A DNA stretch of 64,000 bases from Chalara sp. BL73 (Eukaryota > Ascomycota > Leotiomycetes > Helotiales). Location of the stretch: contig CAKJVC010000123.1 in assembly GCA_918026815.1 (NCBI GenBank), positions 1 to 64,000 on the forward strand, read 5' to 3'. Below the pieces are notes generated by a model that saw nothing but the letters and a program-made list of their open reading frames with translations, ran no database searches and was not told where the DNA came from. Made by a program: the position numbers and the translations under genes. Of this stretch, positions 36,781 to 47,812 are shown one piece after another (position 1 is the first letter of the stretch; every line of letters starts with the position of its first letter).

Positions 36781-38228
36781 CGATGTTGACAATGGCTCTG
36801 AGGGCCTAGTGCCACCGGAACCTCTTGTTACCTATGCCAACACTCGGAGATTTACCCGAAACTTTGTTTTATATTGTTTACTAGCCTGGCTTCGCGCATG
36901 AGACGTGATAAAAGAACGCTCGGTAGTGTAACTCAGCAGCCTGATGTTGAGATGGAAAGAACTATTGAGGCAAATCGAGGATGCTTCCGAAAGAGCCTGA
37001 TATTGACAAGACATTTTTTCTGCCACAATCACCAATGCCATTTGAGACAAGAATTTTCTTGAAGTGCCCTTCTCGACGATCTGCACATCCAGAGATATCC
37101 CATAAAGGTATCTTCACTTGACCTTCAAAAACGGTTGCATCACCGTCTTCAGCCTGTCCTACGTGGGAATCTGGACGAGGCCCACTTCTGATAACCAAAA
37201 CACCCAAGGGCCCCCATTCCCGATGATACATGGCACCAGATATTTGATGGATCGCAAATGGTACGCAGGCTACGTATATACTTTATGGCGCGGCTGCAAG
37301 CAAGAATGGCGCCGCGTTGGGTGTGTTGATCACCCGGACCCTGCATGGTATGGCGTATCGTTGGCGTTGATACTTACTGGGGAGTGGATCGAGGATAACA
37401 GATAGCGCCTATCACCACTGTGCTGTAAAGTATCTAGAAAGTAGATGAAAGGGATATTGCTGTGGTCCTGGATACAGATAGGAATCAATATCGCACTTAA
37501 ATTCTATTCTATATACCTTGAAGAAATGGGTTATGTTCCTATTTGTGATCTGGTTATCAGTTGTATCAATCAATGTGACCGTTATCGGTGATGGAGATGA
37601 TGATGCTGATGATGATGATGTGGTCTTGGCGCCAGCAATGAGTGAGACCCGTTCAATACTGGCACGGGGGGGGGGGGCTGTGTGATTACCCATTCATTAG
37701 ACACCAGCCAACCAGTCAACCAGTCACAGCCTATATTTCAATACACATGAGAAAGGACATCTGATCTCACCTTCATCATCATCATCATCATCATCATCAC
37801 CACCATCATCATCCATTCATCCATCTTTATTTTCAATTTCATTTTTCGGTTTCCCAAACTTCCCAATTTAATCATTTCCCTTCTCAACAAATCAACATAC
37901 CCCTCCCCCCCTCCCCACCTCTTTTACGTATTTATCTGGCCATCACTTGGCATTCCCATACGGAGATATCACCTTCCTTGCCCGCAACCGCACCAGTTTT
38001 CCCCTCCTCCAACGCGTGAACAAAGAAAAGCAAAGCGCCTAACGCGGCCATACGGCCTTGCATACTTCTCTAGTATCTTGTTGTCCAAGGTCCAAGTGGG
38101 AACTCACCGCTATCTTGCGTGTATTTGGACACTTCGTTCATAACATCCCATGAGCACGTTTCTTGAGGTTGCGACATTTCATTCTCACCGCTTAACTACC
38201 ACAACCCCGCCACTCGTTCTATCGCAAC
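36781..38228. other. Intergenic with simple repeats; 5' region of the next gene
   Basis: The short frames on both strands (36832-37086, 36962-37231 and 37118-37405) conflict with one another and show no motifs. From about 37570 the sequence holds GAT/CAT repeats, an 11-base G run near 37668-37678, and a long pyrimidine-rich stretch (37820-37980), a common feature of fungal promoters and leaders. Confidence 0.45.
37774..37813. repeat. (CAT)n microsatellite
   Basis: About 13 CAT units with two CAC interruptions. A related imperfect GAT repeat lies at about 37585-37620. Confidence 0.9.
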
Positions 38229-39473
38229 ATGGCTTCTTCCAGCCTCAACCACTCCTCTCGCAAAACAAGTGACACCATTTCTGTTTCTAGGGAGGGTACA
38301 GACAATATAGATAATATGGCTCGTTCCACCGGGCTCCCGCAAAGATTGCGCAACGAAGGTACGAATTCCTCCTTCCCATGCATCAACAGCGCTAACAAGA
38401 TGGTAGAATCCTGGGTAGAGATCACCTCGCATCCTTCGTCCTCTTCTATGTCCTCGATCGGCGATGAGATTATCACAACCGGTCTGCGAGTGCAACAGCG
38501 CCCAAACTCTAAACGGCGGAGAGGCCTGGGCGTCGGCGGAGCTTCGCCCATCACACTGGAGGCGCGGAACACGGGTACAAGCAGCCAGGAAGAATATGAG
38601 GAAAGCGAGAGCGAAGAGGACCATGTCATGACGAGCTCAAACGAATATCCTCCTGCGCCACGGTTATCCTCTCTACAACAAACCTATAACGCAGACTCGG
38701 AGGATGACGACGATGAGAACGCAACCGCACTGGGACGGAGAACAGAACCCGTCTTCACACCACAACCAAACGCATTCTCTCATCCACCATCCCACAGAAG
38801 CTCTGTTCCAGGGTCATACTTCCCCCGAACATCGGAGTCCGCTCCCTCTAGACCCGCATATCTCCACAGAACTTCATCTAGGGGACAATACCATTCACAT
38901 AACCAGGTCGATCATGATGCTGCTCTTCGCGCTTCTTTGACGACTCTTTTGTCTATTGGTGCTGCAGCGGCACGCGGCCTGCCCAAACGTAACCAGGGCC
39001 CACCTGTCGCCAGCAACCAGCCTATGTCTCTCGGGCTGGTACCAGAGTCGGAGCTCATTGGTGGTCCGATAGCGCCCAACTCCTCACGACCGCTGACGCC
39101 TAGCCCTCGTGCCAGGAGCAGTCCAAGCATAGCTTCTGAGGAAATAGTAGAGTCGTCCAAGAGGAAAGCCAAGCCAGTGCCAGAGAAGACTCGGGTTGCA
39201 AAGAAGAAAAAGGTGCAGCTCGTAGAAGATGCCCTCATTTCGCCCACCTTGATGACCTGGGTCATGAGTGCTGGTGTAGTCGTTTTAGTTTCTGTGGTAG
39301 GATTCGGTGCAGGTTACGTCATCGGGAGAGAAGTAGGACGCGGAGAAGGACTCGCTAGTCTTAATGGTACCGCTGGTAATGGAGCTTCTTGTGGAAGAGA
39401 AGTTGTAAGGAGCACAGGCAGCTTGAAGAAATTGAAATGGGGTAGCGGAGTCGCCCGACGAATTGTTGCTTGA
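38229..39473 (+). CDS. Single-pass membrane protein with acidic, Ser-rich body
   Basis: Single exon, 414 residues, not assigned to a named family. Most of the chain looks disordered, rich in Ser, Pro and Arg. Features in order: VESWVEI (residues 59-65) next to a serine run (PSSSSMSSIGDEI); an acidic Ser/Glu block (EEYEESESEEDH) near 120-131; a second acidic run (DSEDDDDEN) near 155-163; a conserved-looking helix DHDAALRASLTTLLSIGAAA near 235-255; a basic patch (KRKAKP ... KKKKV); and one membrane helix near 340-366 with a short tail. A W-x-x-I motif in a disordered, serine-rich chain with a C-terminal membrane anchor is the layout of organelle autophagy receptors such as Atg32. That reading is inference only. 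Confidence 0.75.
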   Translation: MASSSLNHSSRKTSDTISVSREGTDNIDNMARSTGLPQRLRNEGTNSSFPCINSANKMVESWVEITSHPSSSSMSSIGDEIITTGLRVQQRPNSKRRRGLGVGGASPITLEARNTGTSSQEEYEESESEEDHVMTSSNEYPPAPRLSSLQQTYNADSEDDDDENATALGRRTEPVFTPQPNAFSHPPSHRSSVPGSYFPRTSESAPSRPAYLHRTSSRGQYHSHNQVDHDAALRASLTTLLSIGAAAARGLPKRNQGPPVASNQPMSLGLVPESELIGGPIAPNSSRPLTPSPRARSSPSIASEEIVESSKRKAKPVPEKTRVAKKKKVQLVEDALISPTLMTWVMSAGVVVLVSVVGFGAGYVIGREVGRGEGLASLNGTAGNGASCGREVVRSTGSLKKLKWGSGVARRIVA

Positions 39474-41288
39474 TTTTGAACCATGATACCCAGGGAAGAA
39501 GATAAAATGCACGGTGTACACGAACGCATGAGAAAAGGTTTCATGAATGAATGAAAATTGAATGAACATAACACAGGTTCAAAGGAGTACTACGGAGTTT
39601 TGGAAATGGGACTAGGCAACATGATATAACGGGCTCCTTGATTTATTGCCGTTGGTCTAGGGTTGTGAGTCATGGAATCTGCATTTCAGGAGCGCCGGCT
39701 TTAAGGGCTATAGCATAATCTAGAAGAAAATATTGAAAATTGACCCAAATCATTCTGTCCTTCACCTGCCGTCATGCTTGTAACCATGAACCCTTACCGA
39801 TTCAACACCTGAAATCGTGCAACGCATCCACGAGTTTTGACGGCTCCAACCTCACACGACCCCTTCCCCAACCCTACCTGATCTCAGACTTAAAGCATGC
39901 ATACCTTATCCGCCATCCAGGCACAACAGCCGCCGGCCCAAGCTCACCACGCACAAGCCTAAATTTGGAAGAAACAACCCCGCCCGCAACGCCCGAACCA
40001 TATTATATCTTTCCCCGATAACCGGAACACACCCCGGCAGGCCGGCACCCTGCCTTTCTGGCCGGATGCCGCCGGGAAGCCTGATGCCGGGTGCGTTTGC
40101 TTTTGCATCCCGCCCGGAATGGGTCGGCGGGCGGGATCATGGGCGATCAACGGGAGCAGCGAACGGTCGCCGAACCGTGCCGGGATCCTCTGTTCCCTTG
40201 GTCGGTGGCTTTTCCTGCCCCTTGGGCGGGGGTGAGCGGATGGTATGCCGCTTGGTGCGTGCGGTTTTGTTTTTTGTAGCGGGCGTTTGGCTTGGGGGGG
40301 GAGGGGGGGGAACCCTTTTTTTTATGGCGGACGGGCCGGTGGGTAGAGTGGTGGGTACTGTGGATGGATGGGCGGTGCGCCGCGTGGTTTGAGATTCGAG
40401 CGTAGGTTCGTGGGGAGAGGGGGTGAAGTGGGAGGGGAAGTCGTTGTTCATGCTGTTTAACGGGGTCTCGGTGCTGGCGCTGTGGAGGCAGAAGAAATGG
40501 GGTGTCGTATATGGATGTAATGGGTAGGTATAGTTATTAGGGCCCTGTTAAACCGAAGTTAATATGGTTATTTTCCTCGCTTTGAACGTCTCTTATGCCT
40601 GCATTAGTGAGATCAATTGTGGCTTTCGGTCCATTTCCGAGGCTGCTTGCTTAATTTGGCAAGTATCACTTGTTTAGGGGGATCACCTCTGAGATTAGCA
40701 ACTTTCTATTCCTGTTAGCGGTCCAGAATTAGTGATATGTTTTGTTCCGAGTTTCCTGTATAGAGAGAGAAACCTTTTGCGGAGATTGCGACGAAGTTGA
40801 GACGTGGAACGTTTAGCACTGTGTGACAGTTCAAGGGATTATGCGCGTTGGGAGGAGAATTTACAATATTGGTGCATGACTTCTTAAGTTTTCAGTTAAG
40901 CATGCGTAGAGCCAAAATATACATATACTGGGATAAATCGCGCTGTCCAGATACTAGAGCATGGTCGATTTGTAACCCCTGCATTCTCAGAAGCAAAGCA
41001 TAAGGTCTAAGATAAAGTTGAATTGAAGGATAACTTGGTTGGCCAACCATTAAGGAAAATAAAGAAATAATATCCAAGCTACGACGAAACCATCATCACG
41101 TCCCGTCCCACCAACCATAACCAAACTTGGCCATCATTCAATCACACAACTTTTGGATACTCCCCACTGCCATGCCGCCAGTTCCACCTCAGAGCTTCCA
41201 AGTTCCAGACTACCTATAACGGTCAGAAATTAGATATGAACCAGCCAGGATTAATCACCTACTTACTGGAAATAGTGTGTAGAGTGAT
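39474..41288. other. Intergenic; contains a GC-rich block
   Basis: No gene is supported. A block at about 40020-40440 is strikingly GC-rich with long G runs (40295-40311). Its minus-strand frame (40137-40451) is low-complexity Pro/Thr/Arg and may be chance. The flanks on both sides are AT-rich. Confidence 0.45.
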
Positions 41289-41781
41289 TTAGGCTTTGCA
41301 ATAATCATGTCTCCCAGAGCCACCATTAATACAACTATAATCCCCACCACACAACCCAAGGAACTCCAGATCGGCACCGCAGTTCCAGAGCGAGTTCCAG
41401 ATGTTGGCGCTGTTGTAGTCACATGTTATGCCTAGCTGGCAGAGCTTGTTGGAGATACGGGTGCGGTAGTCCTCGTCTGTTTTCTGGCATTAGTAGCTGT
41501 TGGGTTAGGCGGAGGATGAGGAGAGATCGGAGACGGCAAAGGAGATAGGAATGGAGGGAGGGGGAGACAGAAGGAGGAGCGGGCGACGTACTGTAGCTGT
41601 TAATGAGGTTCCATCCGCAGTAGTGCAGGTTTAGGGAGCAGTATTGCGGAAGTGCCGCTAGACCGACGGTCTCGGTTAGGGTCGTGTTTGTTGCTATGGA
41701 TGCTGGGGGAGTTGGGGACCCAAAGGTCTTGGGGATGAATGCCAGGGCGAGGATGGCGAGGGTTGAGCTTTGGAATTGCAT
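41289..41781 (-). CDS. Small secreted cysteine-rich protein
   Basis: Two exons, 41781-41592 and 41476-41289, with a 115-bp intron (GTACGT..ACAG) in phase, give 125 residues. A signal peptide (MQFQSSTLAILALAFIPKTF) is followed by a mature domain with eight cysteines: YCSLNLHYCGW, KLCQLGITC, NCGADLEFLGLCGG, SCINGG and DYCKA at the end. This pattern is that of fungal small secreted proteins with paired disulfides, often expressed during interaction with hosts or microbes. The exact role is unknown. The start at 41781 is preferred over the upstream Met at 41832 because it begins the signal peptide directly. Confidence 0.72.
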
Positions 41782-43148
41782 TTTGGCGGTAGTTTGGGAC
41801 GTAGAAGGCTTTGTCTTTAGTATGACTTTCAAGATTAGAAGGGTGAATGAGCTTGAGATCTGATGGCGATGAGAACTGGAGGAGCGCGAAGACGTCTTTA
41901 TATACTTGGGTATGATCTCTCCTCGTGATGCTCACATGTCCTTTCGACGCATATCCTACTCCCATGCTCTACTCTGCGGTTAAATCCGCTTTCGATTTGC
42001 AAATAATTCTCATGATACTCGAAACATCAAGTCGGCGATAGTATCGCTGGTGAGCTGAAAGCTGGTGGCGGGCTAAGCTATACAGTCAGTACTGGGTCAA
42101 GATTGCTTCAGCGGAAGCACTTCGAGAGAAACATCCATGTCTCAATCAACATGACCTTTACCTCGCAATAGTAAATGCTTGATTTCATAACGTCACCGGC
42201 CGGCGAATGCCGGCAGTTAGAGGAAAGCGGTGTACATACTGCATAGAAATGGCTTCTCAGAACTACTTTATGGCAGCTGAAGCATTACTGCTTCTATAAT
42301 CTACTGTATTTCTCGCTTGAAAATTTTCTCGTATGACTTTTGGTCGCCGACTAAGGAGTCGGATTTTGTTTAGGATATAACATAACCGCAAGACAAGTTG
42401 ATGCGGCTGACTGCGTGACAACCACAGACTAGGGATGCAGTCAGCTCGTACCTATCTACAATATGGTTTTATTGGATCTTACTAGAGAGATTTCGACATT
42501 TTTGCCGAAGCACCGTTTCCCGTGATTCAGCTGCTGTCTTCCCTGTTTACTGTGGGGATTGAGCGAAGAAATGGTACGCTCTGGTCTTGGCGTATTGTCC
42601 CTTAATTAAGTTAGTCAGGGGGTACTCGCTTATGGCTTACTAAAGAGAACTCGTTTATATCATGCGTCGACGCTTTATGCTTGAGAATTTCTTGAAGCAA
42701 GTTCCGAAATCTTTCCTCTTCGTCAGATTAATTATGGAAAGAACTAAATGTTATTCATATCACTCCTCAACGACCCTCAATGGCGGACGCACCGCCTGAG
42801 GACCGTAAGGGACTTATTGCAAAGCAGCATTCGGATCTCCGGTATTTGGAGGTATCGTGTCTCATACACGATAGATAAAACAATGGGCTAGGCTTACGGG
42901 AGTTTCAATACATTGCATTCAACGGATCTGCGACAACTCGAAAAACATTTGAATTAAGATATCTTAGATCACATTACCTTAGAGCATATTTATCTTGGTT
43001 TCGTGCATATATATCTCTCGAAGCTACGTATTCTGATGGACTCATTAGCTAGCTATCTTATTTCGGAAGTACGTCAGATTTGAATCTAACGATGGATCGG
43101 CTGTGGAAGCATCATGAATTGCGATTTACAAGTCATACCAATCTACTG
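41782..43148. other. Intergenic, nothing seen
   Basis: AT-rich sequence between two minus-strand genes. No frame longer than about 120 residues and no repeat was recognised. A short GCCGGC-containing inverted segment occurs near 42194-42212. Confidence 0.5.
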
Positions 43149-44258
43149 TCAGTATGACACTGCCCTCCCATTTATAGTAAGCACAGCGCTATACAGATAT
43201 CTTCTTCCACCTCCTCCTTGGTTCGCACCAGTTCTCCCATGAAAAACAACATTTCTCCCATTCGGATCAATGTCGATACCACCAGGTCCAAATATCCCTT
43301 TGTTATCCACAGTTCTAATCAATATCCCACGATTGGTATATGCACCATCGATTGTGCTCGAAAATGCATATTCAATGTCGTAGTTGTCGCTTGAGTAGCA
43401 GTGAGCGCTGTAGAACAAGATATAATTTCCATTAGCTATTTTATAGAGTGAAGGCGCTTCGACGACTCCGTTATTTGCTGCACCCTTGTTGTCTAAGATT
43501 GTCCTCGGACTGTCGAGTAATGTGACTCCGTCACGTGCAACTCTTTGAATTTTGATGGCTGTTGACTTGTACGCTCCTGAAGGCGTTCCTCCTTGACAGG
43601 TGGTCGCACCGCCGAGACTGTTGCCGTCAACTTTCCATGTAATCCAGCGATTGACTCCATCATCATAGCCAGATGCATCGATGACACCTCCACCAGCCGT
43701 ATCGCAGATCAGAGGTGTGTTTCTGGGCGTGAAAGGACCCAGCGCCGTATTTGAAGTGGCCACACCGATACAATGGGTTCCACCATTCTGATGCGCAGTA
43801 TAATACATGAAGTAGACCCCAGCATCCTGAAAGTATTAGTGACTCTCTCGGAGTTGCGTAGTATAGATAGAATCTGAGCTCACATTTTTGTTCACATCGG
43901 GTGCCCAGATCGCTTTGTTGCTCGAGCTTACCCAAGATCCTACATTTGGGAGAGCATCATTGCTAGTCAGAGTCCAAGTAAATGCATCCGAGGAAGTGGC
44001 CACTGGAACTCTCTTTCCATTAGATGATGTTCCATATGCCTTCCACGAGCCATCGCCCCATATTATGGAGGGGTCAGGAAAGTTGACTCCCATTTGTGGC
44101 CCAGAGAGACTGCGACTTTGCACATTGCCAATTTCTGAAATTGTAATATTACTAAGTCCTAGAACTGGGAATGCTTCCCTACGATCGTTCTGAGAATTTG
44201 CTGGAACTGCCGCCACAAGATTAGTGCTGACACTAAGTACAAGCGCAAAAGTCTTCAT
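43149..44258 (-). CDS. Secreted GH43-type glycosidase
   Basis: Two exons, 44258-43884 and 43826-43149, with a 57-bp phase-0 intron (GTGAGC..TTTCAG), give 350 residues. There is a signal peptide (MKTFALVLSVSTNLVAAVPA) and a five-bladed beta-propeller signature of family GH43. The catalytic residues are Asp in NFPDPSIIW, Asp in GGGVIDASGYDD and Glu in NGVVEAPSLYK. Typical substrates are arabinans, xylans or galactans of plant walls; the subfamily cannot be set by eye. The length is that of a single catalytic domain without a carbohydrate-binding module. It stands alone, away from other cell-wall genes. Confidence 0.85.
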
Positions 44259-46594
44259 GTTGTTGATTGAAATGTAAAGAATGAGCCGAGAATCAATGAC
44301 GGTGAATCACCGCATCGTAATTTTAATGTTGAGCGGCGAAGATCTATATATCACTTTACAAAGTCTTCACGTACACTGGTGGGACCCTTGAACCATGTAT
44401 GATGTCAAAAATGCAACGTCCTGTTCTCATGTGATCTCAGTGATGGGGAGGAGTGTGGCAATTACGCATCCCCCACCAATCAACTTAAATCATACCTCTC
44501 CATGTCCATGAAACTACAAACATCAGCACTTGTCGGGATTGCGTGTTGACGGAGAAGAGCAACGTTGCTAGGAGGGGAATACCGAAGTGGGGCTCAGGAG
44601 ATTTCAGGAGATTTCAGGGGTGAAGGAATGTTTTGCCACATTCCTGCTTAGTCAGTGAATCTGGTCGCCAGGGCTGCCATCCCATTGATTGTAACTTTTT
44701 AACCTATTACATCGCTGGTGGTCTTTACATCTTCAACCCCGCTCGATGCTTGTAGTGTAGAGAGTTCTACATAGATCAGTGAAAACAATAGTATTGCGTT
44801 GTCTTGGCATACGGTGCTTTAGAACGTATGGTATCAGCCTTTTTGGCACCACGCTAGTATTAGTATGAGATTCTTATAGAAAACGTGATGTTGATATGAA
44901 AATCTAATATCATACTACATGCTCCGTAATACTAAGTACGGCGCTGAGCCGAATTCAGCTGATATGACTTCACCGCAACATATGGGCACTCTTTACTAAT
45001 CCAAAGATTATCAACTTGGGCCTGAATGCTTAAGCCTCACCACAGAAATCCTGTACGAGCATCCCCGCTTGGTGCGCATGAAATAGTACCCGCTCGAACC
45101 TAGCGACGCATATCGGGCACTCGTATTGCCACTTTGCTCTGTCCCAGAATGAGCTCTTGCGGCAGAGAGGTTGAGAAGAAGGCTAACTTTGCGAAGGGGA
45201 TCTATATCTACTCAGGGGCCCAGCATTCGCCGTCTCCGCGGTAGTGCTGATAAAAAAATTAACCCTTCCCAAACTCAACATAACGATTGACAAGGTCGCC
45301 CTCAGGAAAAGAGTGCGGAGGGCAACTGCGTGGAATGAACCAGCTTTGTCCACTCAGATCTCGGCAACTAGACATCTTCTCACCCACTTGTAGTCGATTA
45401 ACGGGCCGCACAAGTAGCAGCTGCCCCCAAGCAGCGTGATTTTTGTGTATTCCGTAGGCCAATTCCTTACCACGCAGAATAAAATCTCCTTCTTTGAGAC
45501 AAGGTAAACCTTCCCAAAACTGGCACCTGAACCTCTTTTAAGTTTTACTTGCTACTCCTTCCTCTCCCAGCAAACTCCCTTTCCTCTCCTCCTCGACACA
45601 GCGACGGTATAGCACTCTTCCCTCATCGCCACTCACCCCCACTGCTCCCATACTATGCTTCTTCCCATCTAGGTCATCAGGCATACTATGAGGCACGATA
45701 CTCCAACCGTTTCTGCCATCTTCGCAGGGCTGAACAAAACCGACTCAAAAGAATTCGCGAGCACTTCTTGCATCTGTTTGTTGCGTCTCATGATTTCAAC
45801 TTGATTATGAGCCGCAATGGGTTTCTCGACGATAGACCATCTATTATTGCTATGCGCGAACACAGGTGCGCCTGCTGCAGCGATGGTGATGAAAATCGCC
45901 CGCAACCAACACGAAGAGGGCTTGGGGGCCAATTTTACCGACTTTTTTGATCAGCGTTCTCATTCAAATCCCCGTATTTCGAAGCTGATTTCAAGCTTGT
46001 AACAGGTTTCGCACGTTGCTATCTTTGTATTGTAGCCGCTTGAGGAGGACTGGTGATTGCAAACTATTCTTTGGAGGCAGGTTTGGAGCCATCTCGCGAC
46101 GAACAGCCAGTTCACGAGCGGCTTCATTTTGGGTGCTTGCGCAGAGGCCTTTGCGATAGAGCTACTTTTAAATACTTCAATTCTCGCGCCAGAGAGTCGG
46201 TGCTGTTCGATGAGGAAGAGATAGAATTCACGAAGACTTCTGGGGCTGTGTAGGCGTGCCGACTGCCTTTGCTTAGAGACTTACTTGTGCCATTTCTTCG
46301 CCTTTTGAGGTCAATATATTATAAAGAGACTTTACAGTATGCTGAGAAGTATATACAGGACCTAGGTCACGAAGGCCTACCTAACTTAATTTGGTATTAG
46401 CTATAGCTTTGCTTGGCATGCAGAGTTATTCAGACTAGATTGAGTTGCTGTGGTTATTTATTTTGTGATTTCAGACGCCATCAAACCATCCAAGCATGAT
46501 AGATCATCTTAGATTGGCGAGACCGCCTGCTGCTATTTTCAGATTTACCCCAAGGACACAATCTATATCAGTACAATTCCTGAATTTCGTTCAA
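44259..46594. other. Intergenic; scattered unconvincing frames
   Basis: No gene is supported. Frames around 45549-46253 occur on both strands and in several registers (for example minus 45669-45932). They may be the remains of a short gene, but none shows motifs. The stretch 46310-46480 is AT-rich. Confidence 0.4.
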
Positions 46595-47812
46595 TTATAT
46601 AAGACTAAGACTTGCCCCAATTCCAAGAACATTCAAAAGCAGGTCCACAGCGCTAGCGCCAACGCCACCACCCTCGCTGATATTATTCATACCCAGTATG
46701 AGTGGGATTCCGCCACCCTTCTCAAGTAAATCCTTTGTGAAAGGAGACAAAACAGTAATGTTGCGACTGCGTAACTCAGTCCAAAATGTTTTACCAACAC
46801 ATTCCACTGTGACCTTGACCAAAAGCTTGAAAGTCCGAGCAAGGTTATATGTCGCAAAGCTCATGCCATGCTTTGTCCGAATGCTGGGAAGGGAGAGGAG
46901 GTCCGACAGACTTTGGGATTCTAAGAGCGGGATGTCCAAATCCTTTTTTTCTATTAGTAGCTCTGCCGTTGAGAATTTGCCGTCGTCTTCAAATACCGCT
47001 TTCCCAGTTGCGTGCATAGTGCTGATTAGCATAACGGTACAGGAAATTAATCTCACAGTTGGAACTTCCGTAGCGGTTGAATTCTGAAGATCGTGCGTCA
47101 AAGAAAGGGTGATGGGCAAGGGGCCGCCGTTGTAGACTGCATGTGGCGCAGTGATAGCAACTTCGAAAACAGAGCAGGGGGTTTTTAGTCTCTTGAAGAA
47201 TGATTTAGGCTTCTCTCCTTCTGGACCAAGAAGCTTAGAGGTACAAGTGAAGGCTTCTTTCCCCAATAAGGCAATTTTAGGAGCTGGTGTCTCGAATTTG
47301 CGATATGGGATATAGTATAATATGAGGTTGGTAGATTCCGAAGGGCTAAATATGGAGGATTTTGGCGATTTAGAGAACTTTGATTCAAGCATATACACAA
47401 CTGATCCTACCCCACTATCCCTCTCGAGATCTTTAGAATCGAACACCATGGAAGGTGGTAGTTGATGACCTTCAGTAACTTGGTACGGTGGTATATCAAG
47501 CCATTTCTTCTTTTCTCCGTCTGTAACCTTCGGGAATGTGAATTCGAAAGGCCATTCATACTGATTCTGACGAAGCAATCCGTCGTGGAGCGTCTTGGAG
47601 AGATGGAAAAGTGTTGCTTTCCCGTAATAAACCGTCCCTCCCTTTTTAAACATTGTTTCCGATCTGCCGACAAGTGAAATGGTAACAATGCCCGCTGGGC
47701 GATCTTGCTTGTTTGAAAAGGTAACTTTCCCAGAGATGGTCTGATCAGATGTGACGATGTGGTGGGGGCCAGGGCTAGAGGATAACTCGATTGCCATGAT
47801 TGAAGCCGCCAT
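46595..47812 (-). CDS. Arrestin-like domain protein
   Basis: Single exon, 405 residues. The N-terminal half has the arrestin-N pattern: a strand-rich segment starting MAIELSSSPG, then SGKVTFSNKQDRPAGIVTISLVGRS in separate short strands, and NQYEWPFEFTFP. The second half (APHAVYNGGPLPITLSL onward) fits an arrestin-C-like sandwich. Fungal alpha-arrestins usually act as adaptors that bring Rsp5-type ubiquitin ligases to membrane transporters. No PPxY motif is visible here, so a ligase-independent or lineage-specific member is likely. The C-terminus is Gly- and hydrophobic-rich. A second Met at 47794 is an alternative start. Confidence 0.75.
   Translation of the reverse strand: MAASIMAIELSSSPGPHHIVTSDQTISGKVTFSNKQDRPAGIVTISLVGRSETMFKKGGTVYYGKATLFHLSKTLHDGLLRQNQYEWPFEFTFPKVTDGEKKKWLDIPPYQVTEGHQLPPSMVFDSKDLERDSGVGSVVYMLESKFSKSPKSSIFSPSESTNLILYYIPYRKFETPAPKIALLGKEAFTCTSKLLGPEGEKPKSFFKRLKTPCSVFEVAITAPHAVYNGGPLPITLSLTHDLQNSTATEVPTVRLISCTVMLISTMHATGKAVFEDDGKFSTAELLIEKKDLDIPLLESQSLSDLLSLPSIRTKHGMSFATYNLARTFKLLVKVTVECVGKTFWTELRSRNITVLSPFTKDLLEKGGGIPLILGMNNISEGGGVGASAVDLLLNVLGIGASLSLI

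Noticed and set aside
37774..37813. CAT repeat as a coding poly-His or poly-Ile tract
   Set aside because: No gene model includes it; it lies in the upstream region of the gene at 38229 and is a plain microsatellite.
45549..46253. Cluster of overlapping frames as a multi-exon gene
   Set aside because: Frames on both strands are equally open, and joining them needs unsupported splice sites.
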